DNA of 64,000 nucleotides from Symploca sp. SIO2E9 (GCA_010692645.1 JAAHGS010000005.1:1-64000); one strand, 5' to 3'; shown: positions 46,334 through 55,480, counted from the first letter of the stretch. Notes: generated by a model from the sequence alone, not told the origin. Translations and numbers: made by a program.

Positions 46334-46356
46334 TTAAGTAGTCGGACAGAAATAAA
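46334..46356 (+). repeat. Dispersed motif TTAAGTAGTCGGACAGAAATAA
   Basis: Best-preserved plus-strand copy of the motif at 20400-20420 (reverse), 43365-43384 and 50881-50903. It lies in the 248-bp gap between the PsiE-like and NrtA-like genes, where I see no ORF. Confidence 0.45.
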
Positions 46357-46505
46357 CCTGGCTGTGTAAACAATTATGAAATCCTCCGAAGTTACCTTAC
46401 ACCCTACACCCCACACCCTGCCTCAACCAGTAACCTTTATCAATGTCGCAGGTACTTAGTTTATGCTCTCAACAAAGTTCCAAAACCTCTCTCTGCTGAG
46501 AAGCT

Positions 46506-47873
46506 CTAGCTCAAGGCAAATAGCTGAGGGCTTCCAGCGCGGATAGTAAAGCTGTTGAGGTACTCAACTGGTTGACTAGGATCAAACTCTCGTTTGTCGA
46601 TGAAAACTTCAGTTGGCTCAATCTTAAGACGCTCACTGGGTAGCTCTATTTCCAATGCCTTAGCACTGTCTTCATAAATTTTTACTGGATAAATTCGGTC
46701 GATAATTTCGTCAGCATCGGCAGGATATTGTCTCATCTCAAGCTGACGCCAGCGAATCATCTGAGTTAGTAACCAAATCCCATAGGAACGCCAGGGATAG
46801 TTAGCATGATTTGGTGGCTTCAGATAGTTGGTATCTTGAAAGTGAAATATGTAGAAATCAGTAATTTCTTCAACTCGTTGTTTTTGATCAAAACTACCAT
46901 AATTATAGTTCCCAATTAGAGATGCTTCTGTATACTTAACCTTGCTGTGAAGATATCGTTGGCTAGAGATTTTCTGGGCGATAGACTGACGATTATCTAA
47001 TTGGTCACAAAATTGACAAGCCTCAAGTACTGCAGCTACCAAAGCTCTGGCAGTGTTAGGATTTTCTTCAACCCAGGGCTGCATAGTTGCTAGCACTTTG
47101 CCTGGGTGTCCCTTCCAGATATTGCGGCTGACATAACTGGTAAATCCTGCCTTTTCCAAAGCTGCCTGCTGATTCCATGGTTCACTCACACAGTAACCAT
47201 TAACTATCCCAGCCTGTATTTTGTAAATCATTTGTGATGGTCCAAACTCAACCATCTCAACCTCTTTTTCAGGGTTAATACCCATTGCTGAGAGCCAATA
47301 GCGGCTGTTGTAGTTGTCCATTGAGGCGGGAAAATCTATTGCCAACTTTGGTGGTTGCTCTAATCCTCTAACATATTTTCTGTAAGCGTAGGCAAACTCC
47401 TGAAAATGGAAGTAATCTATTGAGGGTCTAACTCCAGCTTCCCAAACTTTTTTAGCAAGGGTAATACTGCTACCATTGAGGTTAAGTAGCATCAGGGAAA
47501 CTATGGGAGCATCCACTTTACCAAGCTGAGCCAGCATAGGCATGCCAAACAAGGCAACTGAAGCATCTAAACTCCCTTTAATTAAGGCATCCTGAACTGC
47601 TTTCCAGTCACTTTGCTTGCTAAAGCCTACAGTAAGACCATAGCGTTCAAAAAAGCCTTCTTCTTTGGCAATAATTAAGGGGGCACACTCAATTACTGGA
47701 ACAATTCCAAGAGTTAAATAAGTCTTCTCTAATTTACCAAAGATATCTTTTTGGGAGGAGTCAGAGGAGAGTTCACGATTAGAAGAATTAAAAAAGTTAC
47801 CTTTCCCGCAGGCAGTGAAACCAAACCCACCAGCTGCGAGACTAATGTATTTGAGAAAATTGCGACGATCCAT
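46506..47873 (-). CDS. NrtA/CmpA-family substrate-binding lipoprotein with Tat signal
   Basis: A 455-residue protein. MDRRNFLKYISLAAGG is a twin-arginine signal and GFTAC a lipobox. The mature part has the NrtA/CmpA fold: LTLGIVPVIECAPLIIAKEE, GSLDASVALFGMPM, NSRYWLSAMGINP and YPWRSYGIWLLTQMIRW. NrtA binds nitrate/nitrite and CmpA bicarbonate; which ligand applies here is not clear, since the binding residues were not aligned. No permease or ATPase genes adjoin it, so it may serve a distant ABC transporter or act as a sensor. The start at 47873 is chosen over 47891 because it puts the RR motif at the N-terminus. A mini-element lies 33 bp upstream. Confidence 0.85.
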   Translation of the reverse strand: MDRRNFLKYISLAAGGFGFTACGKGNFFNSSNRELSSDSSQKDIFGKLEKTYLTLGIVPVIECAPLIIAKEEGFFERYGLTVGFSKQSDWKAVQDALIKGSLDASVALFGMPMLAQLGKVDAPIVSLMLLNLNGSSITLAKKVWEAGVRPSIDYFHFQEFAYAYRKYVRGLEQPPKLAIDFPASMDNYNSRYWLSAMGINPEKEVEMVEFGPSQMIYKIQAGIVNGYCVSEPWNQQAALEKAGFTSYVSRNIWKGHPGKVLATMQPWVEENPNTARALVAAVLEACQFCDQLDNRQSIAQKISSQRYLHSKVKYTEASLIGNYNYGSFDQKQRVEEITDFYIFHFQDTNYLKPPNHANYPWRSYGIWLLTQMIRWRQLEMRQYPADADEIIDRIYPVKIYEDSAKALEIELPSERLKIEPTEVFIDKREFDPSQPVEYLNSFTIRAGSPQLFALS

Positions 47874-47905
47874 TTCTTCACGCCTGCACATTAATAATGT
47901 TTGTG

Positions 47906-48029
47906 TTTTAGGAGGGGTGAACGCAATTTTGCGTGGGATTTGAGTTCTCCGCGTCTGGGCGTCTGGGCGTCTGGGCGTCTGCCTGCTTAATTATTTCCCC
48001 ACACCTTTTTTCACTCACCCTTTTAGGAG
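47906..48029 (+). mobile_element. Family A mini-element, copy 4, with 9-bp target duplication
   Basis: The element is 47915-48020 (106 bp), flanked by a perfect direct repeat TTTTAGGAG at 47906-47914 and 48021-48029. It begins GGGTGAACGCAATTTTGCG and ends TTTTTTCACTCACCC. The central array uses an 8-bp unit (GCGTCTGG, three copies plus a partial) instead of the 9-bp unit of copies 1 and 3. It fills most of the space between the NrtA-like gene and the next gene. Confidence 0.9.
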
Positions 48030-48092
48030 TTCTTCCAACCCCCTCTCCCCCTCTCCCCTTTCATCCTTCTTTTAGTTGATTCGCCAACAGTA

Positions 48093-48719
48093 TCAATTAC
48101 TAGAAGGCTTTAGGGGAAGATTTGGTGCTGGTATAATATCCGGTGTAAACTCCAGAGGAGGGTTTGATTTATTAGGTGATGAGGGAGGGAATAATTCGCT
48201 GGGGAAATCCTCGGCAGCAATACAGGTTGCTAGATTTCTGGAAGTGGAAAAATCACTCTGATTACTCAAACCGATAACACATTCAGAAAAGCGAAGGGGC
48301 AAAAGGCTGCGACGGCAGTGATCTAGAACTGATAATACTTCTGGGTTTGGGGTGCGATGATTGATATTGATTACACAACGTGCCAATTCTACAGGACGCC
48401 TGACTTTAGTGCAGGCGTTAAGGGCATCGCTGCCACTAGTAGGTGTCTGTAAATTAATTCTGAGGACGCATTCAGATAAGTCCTCGGGAACAAAAGCCTC
48501 TGCACAGGCTTTAACTGCTTGTTCTGGAGGAATATTAGCACGATCTAACTCTAGAGCGCAGAGTTCAAAATTATTAGAGGCAGCGCTGGCAGGAGAACTT
48601 GGAATGGCAATAGCTAATAATCCAGCTATTGCTAGTTGACTGACACAAACTTGCCTCGAAAGTGCTAAGGTTCGATTTCTAAAACTCTGAATAGGTCTGA
48701 TGCCACTTTGCTTATTCAT
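48093..48719 (-). CDS. Secreted protein with repeated cysteine motifs
   Basis: A 208-residue protein with an N-terminal hydrophobic signal ending near ASAASNN (about residue 47). Residues 52-165 hold four related segments of about 34 residues with paired cysteines: FELCALELDRANIPPEQAVK, LSECVLRINLQ, LARCVININ and FSECVIGLSN, each followed by a second cysteine. The last 40 residues are proline-rich. The pattern suggests a small disulfide-bonded repeat fold outside the cytoplasm. I do not recognise a characterised family. Confidence 0.65.
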   Translation of the reverse strand: MNKQSGIRPIQSFRNRTLALSRQVCVSQLAIAGLLAIAIPSSPASAASNNFELCALELDRANIPPEQAVKACAEAFVPEDLSECVLRINLQTPTSGSDALNACTKVRRPVELARCVININHRTPNPEVLSVLDHCRRSLLPLRFSECVIGLSNQSDFSTSRNLATCIAAEDFPSELFPPSSPNKSNPPLEFTPDIIPAPNLPLKPSSN

Positions 48720-48751
48720 AATAGTTCTAAATATAGATCTCCTAGGTTATG

Positions 48752-49879
48752 CTAGCTGTTTTGGGGGCATTTATTCAGTTGAAAGCTCAAAATATAGAGA
48801 ACTAGAGCCAAAAAAATGAATTCATAGGCTAAGTAAGCTGGATCATCCAGCAAACTCAAGAATGCAGGTATAGAAGTTTTTCCGATGTAAGCTGCGTATA
48901 GCAAATAACTCAAGGCTACGTGACCACAGCGTTCTTGCAGAAGCGCAAACATTGTTGCAAATAGCGGCCCATAGAAAAATCCCGCTAGTGGGAAGAGCAG
49001 GGCTAGAGGGGGAATTAGGCTCAGTCCCAAGACTACTAAAGGACAAAATAGCAGCAAAGATAGTGATTGTACTGGTTTCTGTCCCACCCAACCTGCTAAG
49101 GTCATCCTGCCTAAGGTCAAACAGCCCCAATATAGAGAGAGCAAAGTTCCACTTAGAGTTATATCTCTACCTAAATGGATGAGATAAGCGCTGCTCCAGG
49201 TTCCAAGGGAACTTTCTAAGCCCATATAGAACATAACAATTAGTAAGAATATAGAAGCTCGACGCCAGGGTATGTTCTTGCCTTTTAGAGACAAGTCTTG
49301 CACTGGTGGAGAACCCCAAGCTAGGATAGCTGAGACTAGAGCAAGTAGGGCAACTAAGGTCACAACCATTCTCCAAGGCAGAAAAGAACCAAGCAGTGGA
49401 GCGCTGATTGCTCCTACACCAAAAGTTGCATTTGCCCAGTTGAGTATTGCTACCCTTCGTTTGGGGTGAAGTTCACCGACTAGGCTGTTACCTTGCAAAG
49501 TTAGAACACCATCTCCCAATCCCAGCAAAAAAGCAGCAACTAATAGTCCTTGTAAGCCTAGGGTAGAGGCAATTAGCAAGGCACATCCGATAGCACTACA
49601 AGAGAGACTCATCAGAGGGTGACGCTGACGGCGCTTAGAGGTAAGACTAATACCTAATAAACTGCCTAGTAGAAACAAGTTATAGAACGGTCCAATGCCA
49701 AAGTCAGCACCAAACTCAGCTTGCCACTGGGGTAAAATTCCTCCAGGCAAAGCAACAATGCTCCCATGTAAAAATAGACCAAGAAAGCCTGCGATCGTAA
49801 AACGAAGTTGAGAAACTCTGCCGGCTGCTAGTATCTTGCTCAAATCTAGTACGGTTGTCATCTGAGAAAAGTATTTCAT
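48752..49879 (-). CDS. Major facilitator superfamily transporter
   Basis: A 375-residue membrane protein with about eleven or twelve hydrophobic segments. It has the MFS loop between helices 2 and 3 (LLGISLTSKRRQRHP) and a repeated glycine-rich arrangement (LLGLGDGVLTLQGNSLVGEL, similar to the sugar-transport type). The substrate cannot be read. The N-terminus is a little long; MTTVLDLSK at residue 7 is an alternative start. It is separated from the upstream HAD gene by about 170 bp. Confidence 0.82.
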   Translation of the reverse strand: MKYFSQMTTVLDLSKILAAGRVSQLRFTIAGFLGLFLHGSIVALPGGILPQWQAEFGADFGIGPFYNLFLLGSLLGISLTSKRRQRHPLMSLSCSAIGCALLIASTLGLQGLLVAAFLLGLGDGVLTLQGNSLVGELHPKRRVAILNWANATFGVGAISAPLLGSFLPWRMVVTLVALLALVSAILAWGSPPVQDLSLKGKNIPWRRASIFLLIVMFYMGLESSLGTWSSAYLIHLGRDITLSGTLLSLYWGCLTLGRMTLAGWVGQKPVQSLSLLLFCPLVVLGLSLIPPLALLFPLAGFFYGPLFATMFALLQERCGHVALSYLLYAAYIGKTSIPAFLSLLDDPAYLAYEFIFLALVLYILSFQLNKCPQNS

Positions 49880-50051
49880 AAGACTTAAGCTTTGGCACTA
49901 CTAGCTGTGGTGCGGGAGATTTGTTGTGATCACTGGTCTTAAATAGTACAATTGAACTACATACTAAATATAGCAATTAACAAGTGGTAATACGCTATAT
50001 ATGAAATAAACTGAGTGATATAGATTTTTCCAGACCCTTCGACTAGCGAGA

Positions 50052-50735
50052 TCAAATACTCAACTTCTGCGAGGTTCCACTGCCAACTTCAGAGGATAAC
50101 CATAACCACAACTGCTCATCAGTGAAATCTGGAACTGCCATCATTGCTCCAGCAGAACACAGATTTTCTGGTTTGTGGGTTGAGGCAATGCCAATCGTGC
50201 GTATACCTGCTCCCACAGATGAACGAATACCGGAAGGAGAATCTTCAAAGGTAATAGCTGACTCTGGGCTTATTCCCAAGCGCTTGAGGGCTAACTGGTA
50301 AGGGGCAGGATCAGGCTTGCCTGCTGCTGCTTGTTCTGCTAAGGTGACACTCTCAAAAGTATCACTTAGGCCTAAAACTGACAGCATGAATTGAGCGTTG
50401 GGTGCTGGAGCATTTGTGACTACGGCTTTTTGTAACCTCAATTCATCTGTCCATGCTAGTGTCTTGGCAAGTCCAGGTAGCGGCTTTAACTGCAAAGCTA
50501 ACTGCCGAAAAAGAGCTTCTTTCTGTTCTGCAAGTTCTTGACCTGCTTCTAATGAAAGAGAGGGTAAGATCTCCTTGATGAGTTCTTGGTTGGTACGCCC
50601 ACTGATCTGACTTTGATAAAAGATTTCGTCTATCTCTAGTCCGTAGTCCCTCAAAATACCTTGCCAAACCTGGTAATGCAAAGGATCTGTATTGGCGAGA
50701 GTGCCATCTAAGTCAAATAGAATTGCAGCCAGCAT
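50052..50735 (-). CDS. HAD-superfamily phosphatase, beta-phosphoglucomutase-like
   Basis: A 227-residue enzyme. Motif I is FDLDGTLANTD (nucleophile Asp8, acid Asp10), motif II is VVTNAP, motif III the lysine in AAGKPDPAPYQ, and motif IV TFEDSPSGIRSS. The cap region is the helical type found in phosphoglycolate phosphatases and beta-phosphoglucomutases. The substrate is unknown; a sugar phosphate or phosphoglycolate is likely. The frame is intact and length is usual. Confidence 0.87.
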   Translation of the reverse strand: MLAAILFDLDGTLANTDPLHYQVWQGILRDYGLEIDEIFYQSQISGRTNQELIKEILPSLSLEAGQELAEQKEALFRQLALQLKPLPGLAKTLAWTDELRLQKAVVTNAPAPNAQFMLSVLGLSDTFESVTLAEQAAAGKPDPAPYQLALKRLGISPESAITFEDSPSGIRSSVGAGIRTIGIASTHKPENLCSAGAMMAVPDFTDEQLWLWLSSEVGSGTSQKLSI

Positions 50736-51164
50736 TTTTTTGCAGATGTGAAAATATTATTTTAAGTGATTGTTTCCCCCTCAACACTAGAAATATCCAT
50801 TAATAATTATGATTCCTTGACAATGAAACCTGAATCATCAATAATGAAGTAATTTGAATAAAGATTTAGTTAAGAAGGTAATTAAGCAGTCGGACACAGT
50901 TAGCTTTATTAACTGTGAGGGCGAGGAGACTTATTAACTAGGAGCTTTGAACAGTAAGGGTTTCAGTCTAAGTAAGACTTCTTAAGACAGTGACCAAAAT
51001 TTATGTTCAACTAATTAGTTCAACTAATTATCTTAGTAATTTAATAGTATTTGATTGTATCACATAAAAACAACAAAGACAATAGGGCAGTACCTTAGGC
51101 CGCACTAATTCAGATTCTCCCTTGTCTCTGTTGCCTAATTAAGTCTTCCTAGGAGGATATTGAG
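50736..51164. other. Gene-free region between the HAD and MoeB genes
   Basis: About 430 bp without a gene. It holds the motif at 50881-50903 and, near 51001, AATTTATGTTCAACTAATTA, which resembles the reverse complement of that motif, so an old element of about 140 bp may occupy 50877-51025. Confidence 0.4.
50881..50903 (+). repeat. Dispersed motif ATTAAGCAGTCGGACACAG
   Basis: Diverged copy of the motif found at 20400-20420, 43365-43384 and 46334-46356. Confidence 0.4.
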
Positions 51165-51227
51165 ATGAGTGCTATTGGCTTTAGTACTCAGGTATGGATG
51201 AGTCAATTTCCCGACTCCAGGCAGTAA
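51165..51227 (+). CDS. 20-codon ORF with a strong ribosome site
   Basis: AGGAGGATATTGAG precedes ATG at 51165, one of the best Shine-Dalgarno matches in the window. The frame encodes MSAIGFSTQVWMSQFPDSRQ and stops at 51227, inside the 3' end of the MoeB-like gene on the opposite strand. It may be a leader peptide, the start of a lost gene, or chance. Confidence 0.25.
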   Translation: MSAIGFSTQVWMSQFPDSRQ

Positions 51228-52353
51228 TTCCACCTTTAAGATTGACGCCTTCAATACCAACATCCTTTAAGATTGCTAAAGCTTTGGCTGAGCGGCCTCC
51301 CATCTTACAATGAGCAATTAACTGATGACCATTGAGCAGTTCTTTAACTTTTTCAACACCAGGGCCTTTTTCAATTTCTGGCAATGGTACCAGGGTTGAG
51401 CCAGGAATTCTAGCAATATCGTATTCATTTGGATTGCGAACATCAAGCAAGACAAAAGCATCCTTACCACTATCGAGGAGTTGCTTGAGTTCTTGCACCG
51501 TCATCTCTGAGATTTCCATCTTGCTTTGACGCTCCTGTTCTCTGGCTTGGGGGATTCCGCAGAATTGTTCGTAGTCGATGAGCTTGTCAATAACTGGTCT
51601 TTCTGGGTTTGGTCTAAGCTTCAGTTCGCGGAAGGTCATATCCAAACAATTGTAGAGCAATAAGCGCCCACTAAGGGTATTGCCTTTCCCCAGGATAATT
51701 TTGACGGTTTCTGTTGCCTGAATCAAACCAATAATCCCTGGTAAAATTCCCAAGACGCCTCCTTCTGCACAGGAAGGTACCATTCCTGGTGGTGGTGGTT
51801 CGGGGAACAAATCGCGGTAGTTGGGACCGCCTTCGTAGTTAAACACTGTTGCCTGCCCTTCAAACCGGAGAATTGAGCCGTAGACGTTGGGCTTGTCAAG
51901 CAATACGCAGGCGTCATTAACCAGATAGCGAGTAGGGAAGTTATCGGTGCCATCCACCACTATGTCATAGGGCTTGATAATCTCCAAGGCATTTTCGGAG
52001 GTTAAGCGGGTTTCGTAGAGGTCAATCTGACAGTTGGGATTGATTTCGAGAATACGACTTTTTGCCGATTCAATTTTGGGCTTGCCCACCCAAGATGTTC
52101 CATGAATCACTTGCCGGTGCAGATTGGAACTATCGACAATATCAAAATCTACAATGCCAATACGCCCGACACCAGCAGCAGCTAAATACAGCAGTAAAGG
52201 CGATCCCAACCCGCCAGTACCAATGCACAAGACACTGGATGCTTTGAGGCGCTTTTGACCTTCTAGCCCTACTTCTGGCAAGATAATGTGTCGGGAGTAG
52301 CGTCCGTATTCTTCTTTGGTCAGCTGGATTTCATCCAGATTGGGGTTTAACAT
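51181..52353 (-). CDS. moeB: MoeB/ThiF-type adenylyltransferase with C-terminal rhodanese domain
   Basis: A 390-residue two-domain protein. The E1-like domain (1-265) has YSRHIILPEVG, the nucleotide site GTGGLGSPLLLYLAAAG, the DNFPTRYLVNDAC motif and PSCAEGGVLGILP. It adenylates the C-terminus of a ubiquitin-like sulfur carrier (MoaD/ThiS type). The usual CxxC zinc pair is absent. The rhodanese domain (about 285-388) has LLDVRNPNEYDIARIPG and the active cysteine in AHCKMGGRS, which would pass sulfur to the carrier. Its partner is likely the JAMM gene just upstream, as in other bacterial sulfur-carrier systems. Confidence 0.9.
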   Translation of the reverse strand: MLNPNLDEIQLTKEEYGRYSRHIILPEVGLEGQKRLKASSVLCIGTGGLGSPLLLYLAAAGVGRIGIVDFDIVDSSNLHRQVIHGTSWVGKPKIESAKSRILEINPNCQIDLYETRLTSENALEIIKPYDIVVDGTDNFPTRYLVNDACVLLDKPNVYGSILRFEGQATVFNYEGGPNYRDLFPEPPPPGMVPSCAEGGVLGILPGIIGLIQATETVKIILGKGNTLSGRLLLYNCLDMTFRELKLRPNPERPVIDKLIDYEQFCGIPQAREQERQSKMEISEMTVQELKQLLDSGKDAFVLLDVRNPNEYDIARIPGSTLVPLPEIEKGPGVEKVKELLNGHQLIAHCKMGGRSAKALAILKDVGIEGVNLKGGITAWSREIDSSIPEY

Positions 52354-52517
52354 GGCGAGATCCTAGGGAGAACAAAACTAATAGCTTCTCTAGAAATTGA
52401 CACTGAGCATCAAGGTAACCAATTTTGGCTATTGGCTTTTGAGCAAGGTAACATACTGCCACTATCAGTGATTGTGCATCAAGAAGTCGCAGCCGTGAAC
52501 AAAGCCAGACCTGACTC

Positions 52518-52985
52518 TCAAACCATAAGCATTTCCTCTGGTTGGAATTGGTGATTGTCATCAAGTCTCCAGCTTTTGAGTTCACAAGCTTTACCCTTTT
52601 GAACGGAAATTATAATATATGAATACCGTTGCCAGGCGATCGCTCGGTCAAATTCTGAGGGAATGGCTTGGTGATCTGGGTGAGAGTGGTAGACTCCGAT
52701 TATATCGATTTGGCGATCGCGTGCGTATTTTTGTGCCTTAAGTATTAATCTTGGGGCAATTAAGAAACTACTGGATTTACTAGAGGAACGTGACTGTAAA
52801 CCATTGATGGTCATGAACTGGTCAGCTGTTTGTTTGTCCCAACTGTTTTCTGTAGGCAAGACCTCGATTAAGGTTTTGCTCTCGCCATTAATCTTACCAA
52901 GCAGCAAGCCGCAGCATTCCTCTGGGTAAGTGCTTTCTCCATGGGCTTTAAGTTTCTCGATCTGGTCATAGTGGATGTTTAACAC
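52518..52985 (-). CDS. JAMM (Mov34/MPN) metallopeptidase
   Basis: A 155-residue protein of the M67 type. It has the upstream glutamate in YPEECCGLLLGK and the zinc-binding motif HSHPDHQAIPSEFD (HxHP...SxxD). Such bacterial proteins remove extensions from ubiquitin-like sulfur carriers such as ThiS, MoaD or CysO. Lying 165 bp upstream of the MoeB-rhodanese gene on the same strand, it probably works with it in thiamine, molybdopterin or cysteine sulfur transfer. No sulfur-carrier gene lies in this window. Confidence 0.85.
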   Translation of the reverse strand: MLNIHYDQIEKLKAHGESTYPEECCGLLLGKINGESKTLIEVLPTENSWDKQTADQFMTINGLQSRSSSKSSSFLIAPRLILKAQKYARDRQIDIIGVYHSHPDHQAIPSEFDRAIAWQRYSYIIISVQKGKACELKSWRLDDNHQFQPEEMLMV

Positions 52986-53320
52986 TGCCAGTTAATTTTA
53001 AGTCAACTCAAGGTATACAGCGTTTCTCAAATTGATGAGATATCTTCGATTTGAGAGACGCTGAATTGGAGTATGAAATTGCCTTTGTTAGATCTAACGA
53101 ACCAACAATTCTTTAGGTCTTTGCGTCTTTGCGTCTTAGCGCGAAATTCATTCATCCCTTTAATTCAGCAATGCCCAATTTTATTACTCCCACTCCTCAC
53201 TCCCCATGACAAAAGTACTGAACCAGATAAAGAAGCGCTATAATAGTTAGCTCTTGCCTTACCCATACTAGTGATTGTAATTGTATGCCAGCATGGTAGC
53301 TATGAACGCATGGTATAGCG
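52986..53320. other. Gene-free region with hairpin and cgtcttagcg repeat
   Basis: 335 bp without an ORF of note. AGCGTTTCTCAAAT at 53019-53032 pairs with ATTTGAGAGACGCT at 53049-53062 (one mismatch); its left arm, GAGAAACGCT in reverse, matches the ends of Family B copies B and C. TTTGCGTCTTTGCGTCTTAGCG at about 53117-53140 is a second STRR type. Confidence 0.55.
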
Positions 53321-54487
53321 ATGAATGACTCTATAAATATAACTCAAAATTACGAAAATTTACCATCCTTATTTCATCAATATGCTAACCAACAATTGAG
53401 CGCGCAAGACCAGAAAGTGCACGAGTCTCTCCATCGAAGACAGATTCCTCTGAGCAATATTTCCAGACTTGAAGATGCTTACAAAATTTCCTTTGAAATT
53501 GCTAATAATATTTCTTTAAACTTTATAGAAAATCAAGTCTTGCGACAAATTGAAGTTGCCGCTGATTTTATTCGTGATTTCCAGATTGGAATTCTCGGTC
53601 AACGCACAGGAATATTCCAACTATACGAAATAGAAATTGCTATTGATCACCACCTCAGAAAGACATTAATTTTTGAAGCGGGAAAACTATCAATATATAT
53701 TCCCTATTGTCAGAGCAGATTTATCGGTCGCTATCTTCAATATCAGGAACTAAAAAAACTCTGGAACCGAGGCAAACATCTTGCCAAAGATTCACCTATC
53801 CGTAAACTTTGGTGGTTATTTAACCCAATTGGTGAGTTTCGTTCTAACCTCAGGGCAACCTTAGTGCTAGCTGCACAAAAACAAATTTTGGGAATTGATA
53901 AATTTGTTCTCAAGTTTGGGCTTGCTGATCTTAGCGATAGTGATGCTCAACCTCCAGAAAATCTGACCTTAGATTATAAAAGTTCTAGTTTCAAAGATAA
54001 CGTAATTGCTTTTCTAAAAGCTAGTGTAAATGAAGAAAAACTGGGTTTGAATCTAGAGCTTGCCCTTAAAGACCAAGATGACTCAAGTTTAATTAAGTTG
54101 CTGAATTTATATAGGGAAAACTTAACAGATTCAGCGCAAATAGAGGAACTAATTGAAACCAGTGCTTTAAGTTTACAGGAAGTGATTCACGAAGAAAAAT
54201 CTAAAGTTAATCTTAAAATGTTTGGATTTGTCAATGTGGGTAATTATCACCGCATTGATGTGGAACTTAACTTTAGTTCAGGTTACTTAAAAAAATATGT
54301 TGAGATCATTTCCAGAAAGGCAGAGGTCAAAGCCATTCAATTCGGATTTGTGAATGTCTACACAATTGATGATATTACTGTCAAACCAAGCTTTCATGGT
54401 GCAATCAAAGTTAATTTTGAAGCTGCCGCTTTAGAACGTGCCTTGAGAGAATTGTTCCCTCAGGATAGTTTACTTACTCCTAAGTAA
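53321..54487 (+). CDS. Hypothetical protein with internal repeat
   Basis: A 388-residue soluble protein. The N-terminal part is mixed helical and strand. The last 80 residues contain two related segments, MFGFVNVGNYHRIDVELNF and IQFGFVNVYTIDDITVKP, that look like a duplicated beta unit. No known motif was seen. Charge is balanced and there is no signal peptide or membrane segment. Its 3' end overlaps the convergent livF by 28 bp. I cannot name a family. Confidence 0.55.
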   Translation: MNDSINITQNYENLPSLFHQYANQQLSAQDQKVHESLHRRQIPLSNISRLEDAYKISFEIANNISLNFIENQVLRQIEVAADFIRDFQIGILGQRTGIFQLYEIEIAIDHHLRKTLIFEAGKLSIYIPYCQSRFIGRYLQYQELKKLWNRGKHLAKDSPIRKLWWLFNPIGEFRSNLRATLVLAAQKQILGIDKFVLKFGLADLSDSDAQPPENLTLDYKSSSFKDNVIAFLKASVNEEKLGLNLELALKDQDDSSLIKLLNLYRENLTDSAQIEELIETSALSLQEVIHEEKSKVNLKMFGFVNVGNYHRIDVELNFSSGYLKKYVEIISRKAEVKAIQFGFVNVYTIDDITVKPSFHGAIKVNFEAAALERALRELFPQDSLLTPK

Positions 54488-55179
54488 AGTTCTCCCACTT
54501 TCGGGTCATTAAGTAAATCTTTACCTAGTCCTTCAAAGCGATCGCGCCCTGTATCTAGCACATATCCACGGTGAGCCATTGCCAGAGCTTTCTGGGCGTT
54601 TTGTTCCACTAAAACAATCGCCTTGCCTGCTTGATTTATTTTAGCAATTTGCTCGAATACGCTATTAACTAGAAGAGGCGATAAAGCAGCTGAAGGCTCA
54701 TCAAGTAGCAGCAAATCAGGATCAAGCATTAATGCCCTTCCCATTGCCAGCATTTGGCGCTCCCCGCCAGAGAGAGTACCTGCCCGCTGACGGCGACGTT
54801 GGGCTAGCTTAGGGAACATGGTAAAAATTTTTTGTTTGAGTGGCTTCAAAGAGTCATTACGGATGAAAGCACCCATTTCTAGATTTTCTTCCACCGACAA
54901 GGTAGAAAACACGTTAGCAATTTGCGGCACGTAGCACATTCCTCGCCCTACAATTTGATCAGAGTTCAAGCCAACAATGTTCTCACCTTTGAAGGAAATA
55001 CTGCCTTGATTGGGAGTTAATAGCCCAAAGATGGTTTTGGCGAGAGTAGACTTTCCCGCACCATTAGGTCCAATTACCGCAACTAATTCACCTGGCTCAA
55101 TCCGGAAATTTACACCTTGTAAGATATTGAGGTCCCGGATATAACCTGCATAAACGTTTTTTACTTCTAATAAGCTCAT
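54460..55179 (-). CDS. livF: Branched-chain amino acid ABC transporter ATPase (LivF type)
   Basis: A 239-residue ATPase. Walker A GPNGAGKST, the signature LSGGERQML, Walker B LLLLDEPSA, and the LivF-like start LLEVKNVYAGYIRDLNILQG. It would energise uptake of branched-chain or neutral amino acids together with LivH/M/G, none of which is in this window, so the system is split. Its start codon lies 1 bp beyond the ferredoxin stop, indicating translational coupling. It overlaps the convergent unknown gene by 28 bp. Confidence 0.9.
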   Translation of the reverse strand: MSLLEVKNVYAGYIRDLNILQGVNFRIEPGELVAVIGPNGAGKSTLAKTIFGLLTPNQGSISFKGENIVGLNSDQIVGRGMCYVPQIANVFSTLSVEENLEMGAFIRNDSLKPLKQKIFTMFPKLAQRRRQRAGTLSGGERQMLAMGRALMLDPDLLLLDEPSAALSPLLVNSVFEQIAKINQAGKAIVLVEQNAQKALAMAHRGYVLDTGRDRFEGLGKDLLNDPKVGELYLGVSKLS

Positions 55180-55407
55180 CTATTGGAGAATTTTTTGTAA
55201 ATCTGGTCTCTCTTCTGGTACTATAGCCTCTTCTACTGGGCAGACTTGTAAACAGATACCACAATCAATACAAGTAGAAAAATCAATCCAGTACCAATCA
55301 GTACCCTTAACATTTTTACCTGGTCCTTGATGAATGCAAGCAACTGGGCAAGCGGCGACGCAATCAGCGACACCTTCGCAGATATTAGTAACAATTGTGT
55401 GCGACAC
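55180..55407 (-). CDS. Bacterial-type ferredoxin with two Fe-S clusters
   Basis: A 75-residue protein. Cysteines are in ICEGVADCVAACPVACI and CIDCGICLQVCP, giving one 3Fe-4S or 4Fe-4S and one 4Fe-4S cluster as in 7Fe/8Fe ferredoxins. The WYWIDFSTC spacer is typical of the cyanobacterial family. It carries electrons for an unknown partner. It abuts livF; upstream a G-rich tandem repeat separates it from hisZ. There is an overlapping out-of-frame ORF on the same strand that I reject. Confidence 0.88.
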   Translation of the reverse strand: MSHTIVTNICEGVADCVAACPVACIHQGPGKNVKGTDWYWIDFSTCIDCGICLQVCPVEEAIVPEERPDLQKILQ

Positions 55408-55480
55408 AGCTTTCTCTCTGTTGAAGGATTTGGCAAAACTTGCTGAATTAATCAGCTATTTCTAGACTACCAATATTGGC

